Assembly (NCBI GenBank): GCA_003134685.1
Contig: PLCA01000005.1
Coordinates: 248,001 to 312,000, forward strand
Reading direction: 5' to 3'
DNA: 64,000 bases
Source of the DNA: Gemmatimonadota bacterium
GTDB taxonomy: Bacteria; Gemmatimonadota; Gemmatimonadetes; Gemmatimonadales; Gemmatimonadaceae
Part shown: positions 34,218-43,009 of the stretch, piece after piece
Layout: every line of letters begins with the position of its first letter
How positions within the stretch are numbered: the first letter of the stretch is position 1
Position numbers and translations under genes: made by a program
Notes under the pieces: model-generated
Seen by the model: only the letters and a program-made list of their open reading frames with translations
Database searches by the model: none
Told to the model about the DNA's origin: nothing

Positions 34218-34622
34218 ATGACTAGGAAACGAAGTTCGTTCGGAGACAAGCAGAAGGAAGAGTTTGTTTCCGCGGTATCACACATGCTCGAGGTTCAACT
34301 CGCGGCAGCAGGCACCAGTAAAATCAGCGAGTCTCTTGAGTTGCGCGCGCTCGGGTATATATACGGATTCGTTGACGCTGCCTTACGGACGATCGGCGAG
34401 GACATGGCTGATAACTCTGTGGGCATTCCCGTCACGTTTCAAATTCTGAGGAAACTTTTTCCGGGTAGCGAGCAGGACTACTTGGAGTTCCTTAAGGGCA
34501 ATATCGGGAAGAACGCTGGCATGATGTCAGCGGTGATGTATGGCGGCCAGCAATACATTGACTTCAACAATGGGAAACTCGCTGCTCCGATGGGCTTGGC
34601 GAGAACGCTAATCGCAGGATGA
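34218..34622 (+). CDS. Hypothetical cytoplasmic protein
   Basis: 134 aa, mostly helical with DKQKEEFVSAVSHMLEVQLA and LRALGYIYGFVDAALRTIGE; a glycine-rich turn NIGKNAGMMSAVMYGGQQY near residue 105. No family recognised, no signal peptide. The 34623-34798 gap holds nothing recognisable. Confidence 0.5.
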   Translation: MTRKRSSFGDKQKEEFVSAVSHMLEVQLAAAGTSKISESLELRALGYIYGFVDAALRTIGEDMADNSVGIPVTFQILRKLFPGSEQDYLEFLKGNIGKNAGMMSAVMYGGQQYIDFNNGKLAAPMGLARTLIAG

Positions 34623-34798
34623 GTAATAACCATCCCGCGCCGCCATCTCTTGGTATACGGGCTTGCGTTGGTCGCTTATACGCTAGAGTGGACGCCGGTC
34701 CACCTGCGAACTGGCGGCGGCGGGTGCTCCCTCGCCAGATTTGCCCATGTCGAACAACCTGCTTCTACTACGGCGACAACCTCGACAAATATCAACCG

Positions 34799-35113
34799 CT
34801 AGCGGTTGCACTTTGGCGTGTCGCATGCCTCTAGCTGAATGCGCTCGGGAGCGGCATGTGCGCGAAGTTCTTCGGGGTTCTCGCCGACCCATTTGTGATT
34901 AGCAACGAAGTTGATACGATCTTCATCGCCAAACTTCATGTGCGGACAATCACCCCGGTGAAGACGGCCAACTGTAGGTCCCTTCAAGTTGACAAAATAC
35001 CCATCGGGATTAGTCACCATCCACTGCCGAAAAGCATCACTTCCCGAATTGGAATTGCCACCGTCGAACACTCGGACCAAGAATCCCTCCGGATAACCAG
35101 ACTGCCGACTCAT
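34799..35113 (-). CDS. Small protein with conserved Cys/His pattern, unknown family
   Basis: About 104 aa from ATG 35113; a TTG at 35140 would extend into the palindromic repeat. NPDGYFVNLKGPTVGRLHRG followed by DCPHM, then ACDTPKC near the end, gives a C-x2-H and C-x4-C arrangement with the NPDGYF-VN segment. This looks like a small domain seen beside nucleases or methylases, but I cannot name it. Confidence 0.5.
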   Translation of the reverse strand: MSRQSGYPEGFLVRVFDGGNSNSGSDAFRQWMVTNPDGYFVNLKGPTVGRLHRGDCPHMKFGDEDRINFVANHKWVGENPEELRAHAAPERIQLEACDTPKCNR

Positions 35114-35170
35114 ACTGCGGAGAAAACGCGGAGGCCGCAAGTCCTGTGCAAGGTTGCATTTTCGCCCGAG
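35111..35170 (-). repeat. 60-bp palindromic repeat, copy A
   Basis: On the minus strand it reads CTCGGGCGAAAATGC then TTTTCTCCGCAGT at the far end. About three quarters of the bases match copy B at 52564-52623. Its arms are imperfect inverted repeats (GGAGAAAA and TTTTCTCC types). Confidence 0.55.
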
Positions 35171-35217
35171 GGACGTGACGGGCGGCCGCGATATTCACAG
35201 CCAACAAGGAGAATTCG

Positions 35218-35571
35218 ATGAAAGCGATGCTTTTGGGCTTGGCGCTGCTTCTCGCAGCGTCCGCTGCGAGCGGGCAGGCGGTTGATTCCAGCGTAGTTTG
35301 CGCTGTGCACAAGCTGACTGCGATGGGCTATACGATCGAGAGCGCAAACAAGGACTTCGGGTTGGTGAAAGCGACGAAGAAGGAAGGTCAGTTCACAACA
35401 ACGATCAATGTCGCTCAGCAGGATTCGAGCAGGCTGAAAGTGACCGTCAAGGTGGAGAACGAAGATAGGGATTGGCGGACGGGAGCGGTGCGAATGCAGG
35501 ATCTGGGCGAAGGGCCGGACTACACGAAGAAGCAAGCGCAAGCGATTCGCGATGCTTGCAGTTCGAAATAA
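35218..35571 (+). CDS. Small secreted protein
   Basis: 117 aa. Shine-Dalgarno AAGGAG precedes the ATG by eight bases. Signal peptide MKAMLLGLALLLAASAASGQ, then AVHKLTAMGYTIESANKDFG and a beta-rich segment (LVKATKKEGQFTTTINVAQQ). Two Cys residues near the ends of the mature part could form a disulfide. No family recognised. Confidence 0.6.
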   Translation: MKAMLLGLALLLAASAASGQAVDSSVVCAVHKLTAMGYTIESANKDFGLVKATKKEGQFTTTINVAQQDSSRLKVTVKVENEDRDWRTGAVRMQDLGEGPDYTKKQAQAIRDACSSK

Positions 35572-35691
35572 CGCGGTAACAGCCTCGGTAACAACACCCA
35601 CTATTTCCCAATGGCGTCCGTGAAATCCGTTATGCCCCTACGATGGATAGCGGTACAACGCCCAATGGCGCCCAATAGCGGTCATTTCATT

Positions 35692-35734
35692 CCTGATAAG
35701 CGTGAGGTCGGTAGTTCAACTCTACCCAGGCCCA
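35692..35734 (+). repeat. 3' fragment of a tRNA-Ile (GAU) gene, att-site scar
   Basis: Begins CCTGATAAG, the anticodon loop of tRNA-Ile(GAU), continues through the variable region and the T-arm GGTAG/CTACC with loop TTCAACT, and ends CAGGCCCA, the acceptor 3' strand and discriminator. The 5' half of the tRNA is absent. Such fragments are left at the distal end when elements integrate into tRNA genes. The remainder of 35572-35801 shows no gene. Confidence 0.75.
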
Positions 35735-35801
35735 TTCTTTCTTCCGAGATGGTTTTCGCAAGGCGTATCGCGTCCGCAAGAGCCAGAAAGAGGCGTCGCG
35801 G

Positions 35802-36473
35802 TTAGCGGACCCTCGTAATCCAAATGGGGTGGACCCGAGACAAGACATTTCGCGCCACCAACGGGCCCAAGTACCTGGAGTCAAAGCTTCGCTCAGACGG
35901 TGCAAGGAGCCAAATGTAATCGCGCTGTAAAACGTATGATCGCCCAACGAGCTGAGGAAGTTCTCTACCTTTGAGATCGCTTGAGAGCGCGCGTGAATGG
36001 GATTGGAGGGCGCCATTTACCTTGACGCCATCGCGGGTTAGCACGACCGTGTCACCCGGGAGGGCTGCAACTATCTTCCCGATGGGAGTGAGCCCACCGG
36101 GGCACTGGCCCCCTCTCGGGACGTAGCCACGATCGTGCGCGAAGCCCGCTACCGGTGGGGGCAGGCAATACAAGACGATGGCGCCGCGTTCGAGGGTCGG
36201 CGAGTCTCTAGTGACTCGGTAGAGCCCTATCGGTAAGCTGCTCGTGAGATTGAAGCGAAGTCCTACCGAGTTTGCCGCGCCGGCAAGGACAACTCCGAAA
36301 GCGATCAAGCCGAAGAAAATGTGCGCACGTGAATAGCGACGGAAAGACTTCGAGCGAAAACCACGAGGTGGCGACAACCCAGCTTCAGTGCCTCTCACCA
36401 CGTGAGACCGCTTAGACAACAATTTGCGGGGCGGTGACGGGCTGGTAGAGCGGATTGGGATCGCTCCGCCCAA
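35802..36473 (-). CDS. traF: Conjugal signal peptidase TraF (S26 family)
   Basis: 223 aa. TraF processes the TrbC pilin precursor and cyclises it in RP4-like systems. Membrane helix HIFFGLIAFGVVLAGAAN; catalytic Ser in NLTSSLPIGLYRV; general-base Lys in IGKIVAALPGDTVVL, the S26 box. The C-terminus is duplicated in the pseudogene at 30.75 kb. The start overlaps traG by 62 bp; a later start is possible. Last gene of the transfer operon. Confidence 0.9.
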   Translation of the reverse strand: MGGAIPIRSTSPSPPRKLLSKRSHVVRGTEAGLSPPRGFRSKSFRRYSRAHIFFGLIAFGVVLAGAANSVGLRFNLTSSLPIGLYRVTRDSPTLERGAIVLYCLPPPVAGFAHDRGYVPRGGQCPGGLTPIGKIVAALPGDTVVLTRDGVKVNGALQSHSRALSSDLKGRELPQLVGRSYVLQRDYIWLLAPSERSFDSRYLGPLVARNVLSRVHPIWITRVR

Positions 36474-38265
36474 GGAACTCGGCGTCTTCGCGATAATTCG
36501 TCCTGAAGGTCAAGAGCGGCGAGCCGCCCTTGACGAAAAGGAGCTCGGTGTCTCGCCCAAGCCTGCGGACCTCGTCCGGCAGGAGTAGCCGTCGGTTTCT
36601 TTCCGATACCGACAGCGCAGTTCCCTCTTGCCGTTGCGATTGCTTGCCTCGGCTTAGACCCCGTGACTGGTTTTGCGTCCTTACAAAGATCGTCGCCTCC
36701 CCTGTCATTTTGGACAAGTACTCGGCGGTGTCCCAGTCATTAGTCCCAAACGCCTGCAATACGTCGGCGTTGGCTAGAAATGTGGGCCAGGTATCACCGT
36801 AGGTACTCCGCAGTTGCGACAGATCCTGCACGATGAGCCAGAAGGTGACGCCAAATCCGCCGGCGAGACCGATGTCTCGCTGGACCGGATGCATCTTTCC
36901 CAAGTGGGCGAACTCGTCGAGCAGGAAGAGAACGCGTTCCTTTGGCTGGCCTCGTGACCGTGCTATTGCCAACAGGGAGCACGCGATCATGATTCTCAGC
37001 CACCGCGCGTAAGCCTCGAGCCGGTCGGAAGGGAGGATCAGATACACACTCGTCGGCTCCCGTTTGAGGATCGAAAGGTCTACGGTGGATTGCCCCAGTA
37101 CGCGAGCCATCCGAGCGCTATCCAGGAAATGGGTGTGACTCTGTGCCGTGGAGATTACGCCGCTCCGTTCCCGTTCTGCCTTCTGAAGTATCCTCGCTGC
37201 GGATCTGGAAACGAGGCCAGAAACCGCGGGACTCTCCCGCATGTCTTTCAGTAGCTCGGCAAAAGACTCCGGAGGCAGTGTAAGGAGTGTCCTAACATGG
37301 GAGAGCGTTCGGAGCTCTGGGGCCGCGTTTGCGGCGACGTGGAGAATGAGACCTGTCAGGACGGCGCGCGCCTCTTCGTTCCAGAACAGTTGCTCACCGC
37401 CCTGTCCTTCCGGGAGCACGATCATATCTGCGAGCATGCGGGCTTCGTCGACCGCCTCAGGGCTTTCTGGATCAATAAGCTCAAGAGGGTTGTAGGTCGC
37501 ATCACCGCCTGCGACTCTAAACGGGTCAAAAGCGTGCACCTGCTGTCCGATGTCCCGACGCCACCGAGCGGTAACGGCGAAGTTCTCTCCTTTGGGATCG
37601 GTGACGAGGATCGACCCCGGATGATCGAGAAGATTCGGAATAACGCAGCTCACGCCCTTACCAGACCTTGTGGGCGCGACCGTTAGAACGTGACCTTCGC
37701 CTTCAAACCGAAGGAGATGGTTGCGACGGCGCCCGAGGATTAGTCCGTGCGCTTGGGCAAGATCGTCTCCCGTTCCCCAGGCTGCTGACCCGTGAGAGGT
37801 GGAGGGCACGGCTTGGCTGCGTCCGCGCCATGCGTGGCTGATGGCACCGGTAACGAATATTGCAGTTGTCCCAAGTACCAGCCATCCAGCGCGAAAGACT
37901 GAAGCGATATGGGGCGCGACTTGGCCCGATTTTGAATACCATACCACGATCAGATAAGGAGCGTGGAAAGGTCCGAGACTCAGGCTGGCGAGAGCGGTCG
38001 CTGACAAGAAGAGGCCCGTCCCGAGCCAGTGTGGCCGGCTCAATATCGACGCGGCTAGCCAGGACCCGGCACAAAGCACGGCGGAAGCGCGTAACAACGC
38101 GAGCGTTCGCGCGTTGGGGACGAACAACGCTCGCCCAAGGGTTGCGGGAAATCCGAGGCGCCAGGCCACGTATTGCGTTCCCGCCGAAAAGGCGAGCGTC
38201 AAGCCGAAAAACAAGAACAACACGAGCGGCCGCTCGTTTGGGGTCGAGGGCGGTCGTTCACTCAT
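36412..38265 (-). CDS. traG: Type IV coupling protein TraG/VirD4
   Basis: 617 aa. The coupling ATPase brings the relaxosome to the T4SS. Two to three N-terminal TM helices, then Walker A APTRSGKGVSCVIP (about 197-210), the KGENFAVTA motif, and Walker B VLFLLDEFAHLG, followed by GGFGVTFWLIVQDLSQLRST. Located between trbI and traF, the end of the operon, in contrast to RP4 where traG is in a separate operon. Confidence 0.96.
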   Translation of the reverse strand: MSERPPSTPNERPLVLFLFFGLTLAFSAGTQYVAWRLGFPATLGRALFVPNARTLALLRASAVLCAGSWLAASILSRPHWLGTGLFLSATALASLSLGPFHAPYLIVVWYSKSGQVAPHIASVFRAGWLVLGTTAIFVTGAISHAWRGRSQAVPSTSHGSAAWGTGDDLAQAHGLILGRRRNHLLRFEGEGHVLTVAPTRSGKGVSCVIPNLLDHPGSILVTDPKGENFAVTARWRRDIGQQVHAFDPFRVAGGDATYNPLELIDPESPEAVDEARMLADMIVLPEGQGGEQLFWNEEARAVLTGLILHVAANAAPELRTLSHVRTLLTLPPESFAELLKDMRESPAVSGLVSRSAARILQKAERERSGVISTAQSHTHFLDSARMARVLGQSTVDLSILKREPTSVYLILPSDRLEAYARWLRIMIACSLLAIARSRGQPKERVLFLLDEFAHLGKMHPVQRDIGLAGGFGVTFWLIVQDLSQLRSTYGDTWPTFLANADVLQAFGTNDWDTAEYLSKMTGEATIFVRTQNQSRGLSRGKQSQRQEGTALSVSERNRRLLLPDEVRRLGRDTELLFVKGGSPLLTFRTNYREDAEFLGRSDPNPLYQPVTAPQIVV

Positions 38266-38307
38266 CGGCTACTCGCTGCATACGAGCCCTGTACGCAGTT
38301 CCTCGTG

Positions 38308-39648
38308 TCAGGGCCTTGGGACGAAGGGCTCGTCGAAGGCGATGTCCCCGTTCAACATGACGTTGAACGCCTGGCCTGCGGGAATGGTGATCGTCGGAGC
38401 GGCGCTCATCCCGCGCTTGATGATTTCCATTGCGACCGTCGAGAGCTCCTGGCCGACGGCACCGGCTGCGACCTGACCCGCGGAAGGAGTCGCGAGCACG
38501 GTGGCTTGCGACGGCTGACTTAACTGCAGGCCTGCGCTCAAAGCAGAGAGGAGTAGCGCGTTTCCAAATACCCGCCGCCAATGATTGTCGACCTTACCCT
38601 TGGCACCGCTATTTCCTTCCCTGTCGGTGAGTGGGAGACCCGGCAGCTGCATACTCCGGCCATCGGGCAGAAGGAGTCGGGTCCAGGCCACCAGAAGGCG
38701 CCCTTGGCCGGCGGCTATCTGGTTGTCGTACGTTCCGATGAGGCGAGACCCTCTTGGAATGAGGAGAATCCGCTGAGATCTGGAATCGTATACGTCTCTG
38801 CTAACCTGCCCGACGATGTCACCTGGCAGATCTGAAGTGATCCCTGTGATGAGAAGGGCGGGGATCAGGGCGCCGGCGCGGAGCGTGTAGGGTGAGCCAG
38901 CAGGATTGAGTTGCGCATGTGTGGTGGTCTTCGCAACAGCCTCGGCCGCTTTTGTCGCGAAAGATTGGTGGGAAGCTCCGGCAATGGGGATACCGGTTGA
39001 CCGGTCGGCATCGGCCGACAGCGCTGGACCTGGGAGCGGCCCGCTCTGGCGAAGTGCGGATCGCATGATCGAATCGCCGAGCGTCACCAATTGCTGTTCT
39101 TCAGTCGGAGTGTCGGGAGAATCGGCCGCGGGGTTGGATGCGGACTCCGACCGTGTCACGCCCGAAACAGCGGAACTCATCAGTGCGGCTTGGTATCCGC
39201 GCTGGCGCGGAGACTCAGCCATCGCTGGTGAGGACCCTTCTCTCGTAACGCTGTTCTCCGGTGCTGTTCCTGAGGGCGCAGCGGGCGGATAGAAGGCCGA
39301 TTTCACCGCGCCGGTGGTCACGGCAGGCTGAGTCGTTGGCGAGCCGCTGTCGGTTGGCGCGGGCGGAACAGATCGGGGCAGGGGCTCGTCCAGAAAAACG
39401 GGCCGTGCGGGAACCGGTGGCGAGTTCTCGGCGTTTTCGGACGCAGCGCGAGTTGCCTTACTTTCTTTCCCTGGGTTCAAGAGAACGATCGCCGTGAGAA
39501 CTGTCATCCCCATTATCACTGCCGCGACGGTGAGAGCATTGCGATTTAGTCGTTTAGCGAGTGGAGGAGCTGGCCGGAGGGGAGTACTAACCTCTTCGAT
39601 CGGGTCACGGCTCAGTCCCGTACTGCGCGCAAAGAAACCGGCTTTCAT
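38308..39648 (-). CDS. trbI: T4SS core protein TrbI/VirB10
   Basis: 446 aa. VirB10-family proteins span inner and outer membranes. N-terminal cytoplasmic part, TM helix NALTVAAVIMGMTVLTAIVL, a Pro/Ser-rich periplasmic linker (about 70-215), and the conserved C-terminal domain with LRAGALIPALLITGITSDLP, GQVSRDVYDS and RILLIPRGSRLIGTYDN. Its ATG overlaps the trbG stop by one base. Confidence 0.95.
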   Translation of the reverse strand: MKAGFFARSTGLSRDPIEEVSTPLRPAPPLAKRLNRNALTVAAVIMGMTVLTAIVLLNPGKESKATRAASENAENSPPVPARPVFLDEPLPRSVPPAPTDSGSPTTQPAVTTGAVKSAFYPPAAPSGTAPENSVTREGSSPAMAESPRQRGYQAALMSSAVSGVTRSESASNPAADSPDTPTEEQQLVTLGDSIMRSALRQSGPLPGPALSADADRSTGIPIAGASHQSFATKAAEAVAKTTTHAQLNPAGSPYTLRAGALIPALLITGITSDLPGDIVGQVSRDVYDSRSQRILLIPRGSRLIGTYDNQIAAGQGRLLVAWTRLLLPDGRSMQLPGLPLTDREGNSGAKGKVDNHWRRVFGNALLLSALSAGLQLSQPSQATVLATPSAGQVAAGAVGQELSTVAMEIIKRGMSAAPTITIPAGQAFNVMLNGDIAFDEPFVPRP

Positions 39649-40535
39649 CAGCGACGGCCCTCCTTCCGCTCAATGACAGCGCGTCGCTCTTTGCCGTCGA
39701 TGCCGGCCACCAGTTCCGCTCGATCGAAGAGACGATCGGTGACGTACGTGTCGCCGCCAACGAAGGAATAGTTGACCAGCGTCTTCGCACCGTCGCCCTC
39801 AAGAACGAAAAGGACTGGAGCCACCGAACTCCGAGCACCCTCAGGCAACTTGATGTAGACACGAGTCCCGTCGTCGAATACCTGGTCTGGTGTCCACGGG
39901 AACTGCCGGTCCTTTTTCACTTCGTAATGGAAATTGAGTGCGAGGGCGTCGGGTGCTATACGGACGGGCGGCTCGGTAGCGGGCTTACTCCAGGTAGCAA
40001 CGGTTTCGTCCGGGTAGTAAAAGCGCACGTGGCGTGCATACGTCTGCTGCGGATTGGTTACGCGCGCCTTGCAGGGTGGGGAGTCGAGGGTCAAGTCGTA
40101 GAGCCTCCGATCCGTCGCGAGCACGACGTTGGTCGTGATGTCGCAGTCTCGCGGTTTCACTACGATGAGTGGTGTCTTCCCGTCAACGCCCGCAGTCGCC
40201 GGAGTTATTTCCCAACGTTCCGTATCCCCCGCGATGCGGCTCAAGACGATCTCGCCGGGCTCGAGCTCGATAACGCACGCGCGCAAGACAGCACAGGTGA
40301 GTGTGGGCTGGGCGTGACCGAAGGGAAACGTTACGAAGTCGCCCTGAACGACGGTGCGGGCGACACCGCTCACGTGGTAGTCCTTTGCCGCTACGGCCAC
40401 CGCGTCACCGCTATCTACTACAGCGGCCGCAGTTTTCGCCCGAAGGGGCAACGCCGACTGCGCCCCGGCGGCGCTGCTGAAAAACCACAGCGCGGAAGCA
40501 ACAGCGTAGACAGTAAGATTTCTTGATCTGATCAT
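39648..40535 (-). CDS. trbG: T4SS core protein TrbG/VirB9
   Basis: About 295 aa from ATG 40535, where the signal MIRSRNLTVYAVASALWFFS begins. VirB9/TrbG forms the outer ring with VirB10. Features: FVTFPFGHAQPTLTCAVLRA, EPGEIVLSRIAGDTERWEI, the family segment TPLIVVKPRDCDITTNVVL and the C-terminal GTRVYIKLPEGARSSVAPVL. The last three residues are at the trbI start. Confidence 0.95.
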   Translation of the reverse strand: MIRSRNLTVYAVASALWFFSSAAGAQSALPLRAKTAAAVVDSGDAVAVAAKDYHVSGVARTVVQGDFVTFPFGHAQPTLTCAVLRACVIELEPGEIVLSRIAGDTERWEITPATAGVDGKTPLIVVKPRDCDITTNVVLATDRRLYDLTLDSPPCKARVTNPQQTYARHVRFYYPDETVATWSKPATEPPVRIAPDALALNFHYEVKKDRQFPWTPDQVFDDGTRVYIKLPEGARSSVAPVLFVLEGDGAKTLVNYSFVGGDTYVTDRLFDRAELVAGIDGKERRAVIERKEGRR

Positions 40536-40546
40536 TGTGACGCTCC

Positions 40547-41338
40547 TCACTCGTGGCTGGCGGGACGTTTGATCGCACTCGAATCGTTGGTGCTCTCTGC
40601 GATTTGCGTCCAGTTGATGGTTGTGATGTAGAGCCCTAGCGGGTTGTCTTGGACTCCTTCGGCGGTAACGGGTGGAACGAGCTTGACCGTGGCGTAACCT
40701 TCCCATGCGGTCGTCCGCGTTTCTTCCCCGGCGGAAATCGGACGCTCGGTCTCACTCCACTGAAGCCGCCAGACGTCTGAGTTGGGGACGCGAAGGATGC
40801 CAGTGACGTCGACCTGCCTGGTGAGGCGCGCGCCTAAGAGCCGCGGATCGTTCTTCGAGTCAGCGAAATAGTCATTGAGAAATCCGGCCGCTTCCGGAGC
40901 CAGAAATGCGTAGCCCCGCTTGATCATTTCTGCTTGTCCAGCGTCTGCTGACGCTGGGAGCACAGTCCGAATCGCTCGGACGAATTGCGCGAGCTGTGCG
41001 GCGACGAGTCGCTGGTCAGGCTTGAGCGTCTCGTCCGCTCGGCCTATCGCCACCACCTGGCCAAGGCGGTCCACTTGGACGAGATAGGGAATTACGCGCG
41101 CAGAGGAAGCGAGACGGATATAGGAGAGTGTCGTGACAGCGAGCAACGCAATGAGTGCGAATGACATCAACTGCCAGTTGCGCTTTCCTCTGGCCAAGTC
41201 CCCAAAGGCGTTGGAGAACTCATTTCTCGCCGCGACGACGTGATTGAACTTGCTTTCGCATTCTGCCTCAGCACTCGGCGTGGTCGCGCTGGCGGGAGCG
41301 TCACTTCGTTCTCGAGAGAAGCGGTTGAGTGGAGACAT
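40547..41338 (-). CDS. trbF: T4SS inner-membrane protein TrbF/VirB8
   Basis: About 263 aa from ATG 41338. Cytoplasmic N-terminus, a TM helix (LMSFALIALLAVTTLSYIRL), then a VirB8/NTF2-like periplasmic domain with IPYLVQVDRLGQVVAIGRAD and DVWRLQWSETERP. Order trbL-trbF-trbG-trbI is that of RP4-like systems. Start chosen because earlier in-frame starts fall inside trbL. Confidence 0.93.
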   Translation of the reverse strand: MSPLNRFSRERSDAPASATTPSAEAECESKFNHVVAARNEFSNAFGDLARGKRNWQLMSFALIALLAVTTLSYIRLASSARVIPYLVQVDRLGQVVAIGRADETLKPDQRLVAAQLAQFVRAIRTVLPASADAGQAEMIKRGYAFLAPEAAGFLNDYFADSKNDPRLLGARLTRQVDVTGILRVPNSDVWRLQWSETERPISAGEETRTTAWEGYATVKLVPPVTAEGVQDNPLGLYITTINWTQIAESTNDSSAIKRPASHE

Positions 41339-41345
41339 GCCGGGT

Positions 41346-42263
41346 TCAGCCCACGGCGCGCAGCGCGTGCGCGATCCCGAAGGTGGACGTTCCGGAGAGC
41401 CGGGCAGCGACAGAGTTGGGGACGCGAATCGCGAGGACCGCAAAGATCAACGAGCCGCCCACCACTTGAAACAATGGACTCGCCGGGCCGAAGAAGCTGC
41501 TGGATTGAATGAGCGGGATCCAGCTGCGAGCGATCTGGCTTCCGAGACCAACTATCAGGTAAAGAAGGAAGATCTTAATCCCGATGCCGAAGGTGTAAGC
41601 GATGAGATTCTCGGCGAAGCCGGCGGTCCCACGAAACGCAGCGAACCCGAGAAAAAGGACGCCTCCACCGAGCACCACGTAGCTCTCGACCAGGACAAGT
41701 ACGAGCTGAGCGGCGATCGCCGTGTATGCGAGCGCTACGACGAATGCTGCGATGGCGCCGTAGATCGCCATCGCCGGGTTAGTCAACATCACGCCTACAT
41801 CGAGCGCGCTCAGTATGCTGAGGGATGTCTCCCTGCCGATGTCGATGATGCCCGAGGGGCTCACTGTGCCGCTGCTTCCGATAGCCCGCTCTCCTGCAGC
41901 GGCAAAGCCATTCACGATGGGCGGGATCCAGAATGTGAAGCCTGTTATTAGTGCCAGCAGAAACGCGGTGAGTGTGAACTTGAGCAGGAACTTCGCTGCG
42001 ATATCGTCGAGCCGGTCGTGACGGAGTGCCCAGACGAGTCCTGAAACTGCGAACTCGATCGATGCGAGCAGCATGAAGAGCTGCTGCGCGATCGGAATGA
42101 GGCGTGGCCGCCAAAGGCGTGATGCGTCTCGATACTGGTTGGCGATCCCGTCGAGCACCGGTTGCTGGGCTTGCGCATGCGCAATCGCGGGTACAAGAAG
42201 GAGCGACGCAATCGCGCAAACGATCAATGCCGTAAGCACAGTTCTGCTCGACTGTCTGCTCAC
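41346..42263 (-). CDS. trbL: T4SS membrane channel protein TrbL/VirB6
   Basis: 305 aa. Polytopic inner-membrane component with a signal-like N-terminus (VLTALIVCAIASLLLVPAIA) and at least five further hydrophobic segments, for example FLLKFTLTAFLLALITGFTF and AIYGAIAAFVVALAYTAIAA, then ENLIAYTFGIGIKIFLLYLI. Located between trbJ and trbF, overlapping trbJ by 4 bp. Confidence 0.9.
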   Translation of the reverse strand: MSRQSSRTVLTALIVCAIASLLLVPAIAHAQAQQPVLDGIANQYRDASRLWRPRLIPIAQQLFMLLASIEFAVSGLVWALRHDRLDDIAAKFLLKFTLTAFLLALITGFTFWIPPIVNGFAAAGERAIGSSGTVSPSGIIDIGRETSLSILSALDVGVMLTNPAMAIYGAIAAFVVALAYTAIAAQLVLVLVESYVVLGGGVLFLGFAAFRGTAGFAENLIAYTFGIGIKIFLLYLIVGLGSQIARSWIPLIQSSSFFGPASPLFQVVGGSLIFAVLAIRVPNSVAARLSGTSTFGIAHALRAVG

Positions 42264-43009
42264 GGTGTGATGCGGAGTGAAACAGGCGAATAGCGAGGCC
42301 CCGCGCTGGCCATCGCTGATAAGCGGGAACGGAAAGTTGCCTGACGCTGCGCCTCGCCATTGACCTGGTTCGCGTAGTAGACGGCCTGAACATTGGTGAG
42401 GCCGGCTATCGCTTGGCGGAGCATCGTCAGCTCCTCGGCGCTGTACATGTCGATCGTGCTCGTGAGCTCGAGTGCTTCCTCGTGTCCCTGCACCGTGGTA
42501 AGCTGTCGCTTCATTGCTTCGAGTCGCGCGACGCTAAGCGGAAATTCCTGGGCCGCTCGATTTGCTGCGTTGAGGACGCCGCGCATAGTGGCCAGAGTCC
42601 GAAGCGACTGGCTTCGTTCCTCCGCGGGATAGTTGCGAAAAGCCTGGGCGCCGGGAAACGTTTTCTGGAACTCCGTATCGATCGCACGGAGGCCATATGA
42701 GAGCGACTGCCCTTGCTGCATCAGCGCATCCATCTGCGTGAGCACAGAGCTGATCTGTCGCCAGTTCGGATTCCGAAGCTTGCGCATCGCGACCAATTGT
42801 TGCTGCAGTTGCTGGCGCTGCAGGTTCATCTGCTCGAGGCGCCTGGCGTAGTGCAAAATGTTTCGGGCGAAATTCGAGGGATCGAAGACAATTCCGCTGC
42901 CCAATAGCCCGAACTGCGCCTCGGCTCGTATGGGGGCTAGAGCGGCGCACGCCAGAACAAGAATCTGGGCGAGTCGAATACGCGCTCTTTTACGCGACCT
43001 GGATTTCAT
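42260..43009 (-). CDS. trbJ: T4SS protein TrbJ/VirB5
   Basis: About 249 aa from ATG 43009. A basic N-terminus and signal (ILVLACAALAPIRAEA) are followed by FGLLGSGIVFDPSNFARNIL, typical of TrbJ, and a long helical coiled coil (RRLEQMNLQRQQLQQQLVAM). VirB5-type proteins sit at the pilus tip or periplasm. Overlaps trbE by 20 bp. Confidence 0.9.
   Translation of the reverse strand: MKSRSRKRARIRLAQILVLACAALAPIRAEAQFGLLGSGIVFDPSNFARNILHYARRLEQMNLQRQQLQQQLVAMRKLRNPNWRQISSVLTQMDALMQQGQSLSYGLRAIDTEFQKTFPGAQAFRNYPAEERSQSLRTLATMRGVLNAANRAAQEFPLSVARLEAMKRQLTTVQGHEEALELTSTIDMYSAEELTMLRQAIAGLTNVQAVYYANQVNGEAQRQATFRSRLSAMASAGPRYSPVSLRITP

Noticed and set aside
35110-35601. Minus-strand ORF opposite the 117-aa secreted protein gene
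   Set aside because: It is the antisense of a gene with a signal peptide and Shine-Dalgarno; its conserved-looking end GENATLHRTC is the palindromic repeat.
35611-35805. 64-aa ORF spanning the tRNA-Ile fragment
   Set aside because: It translates the tRNA piece and lacks any domain; the tRNA homology explains the sequence.
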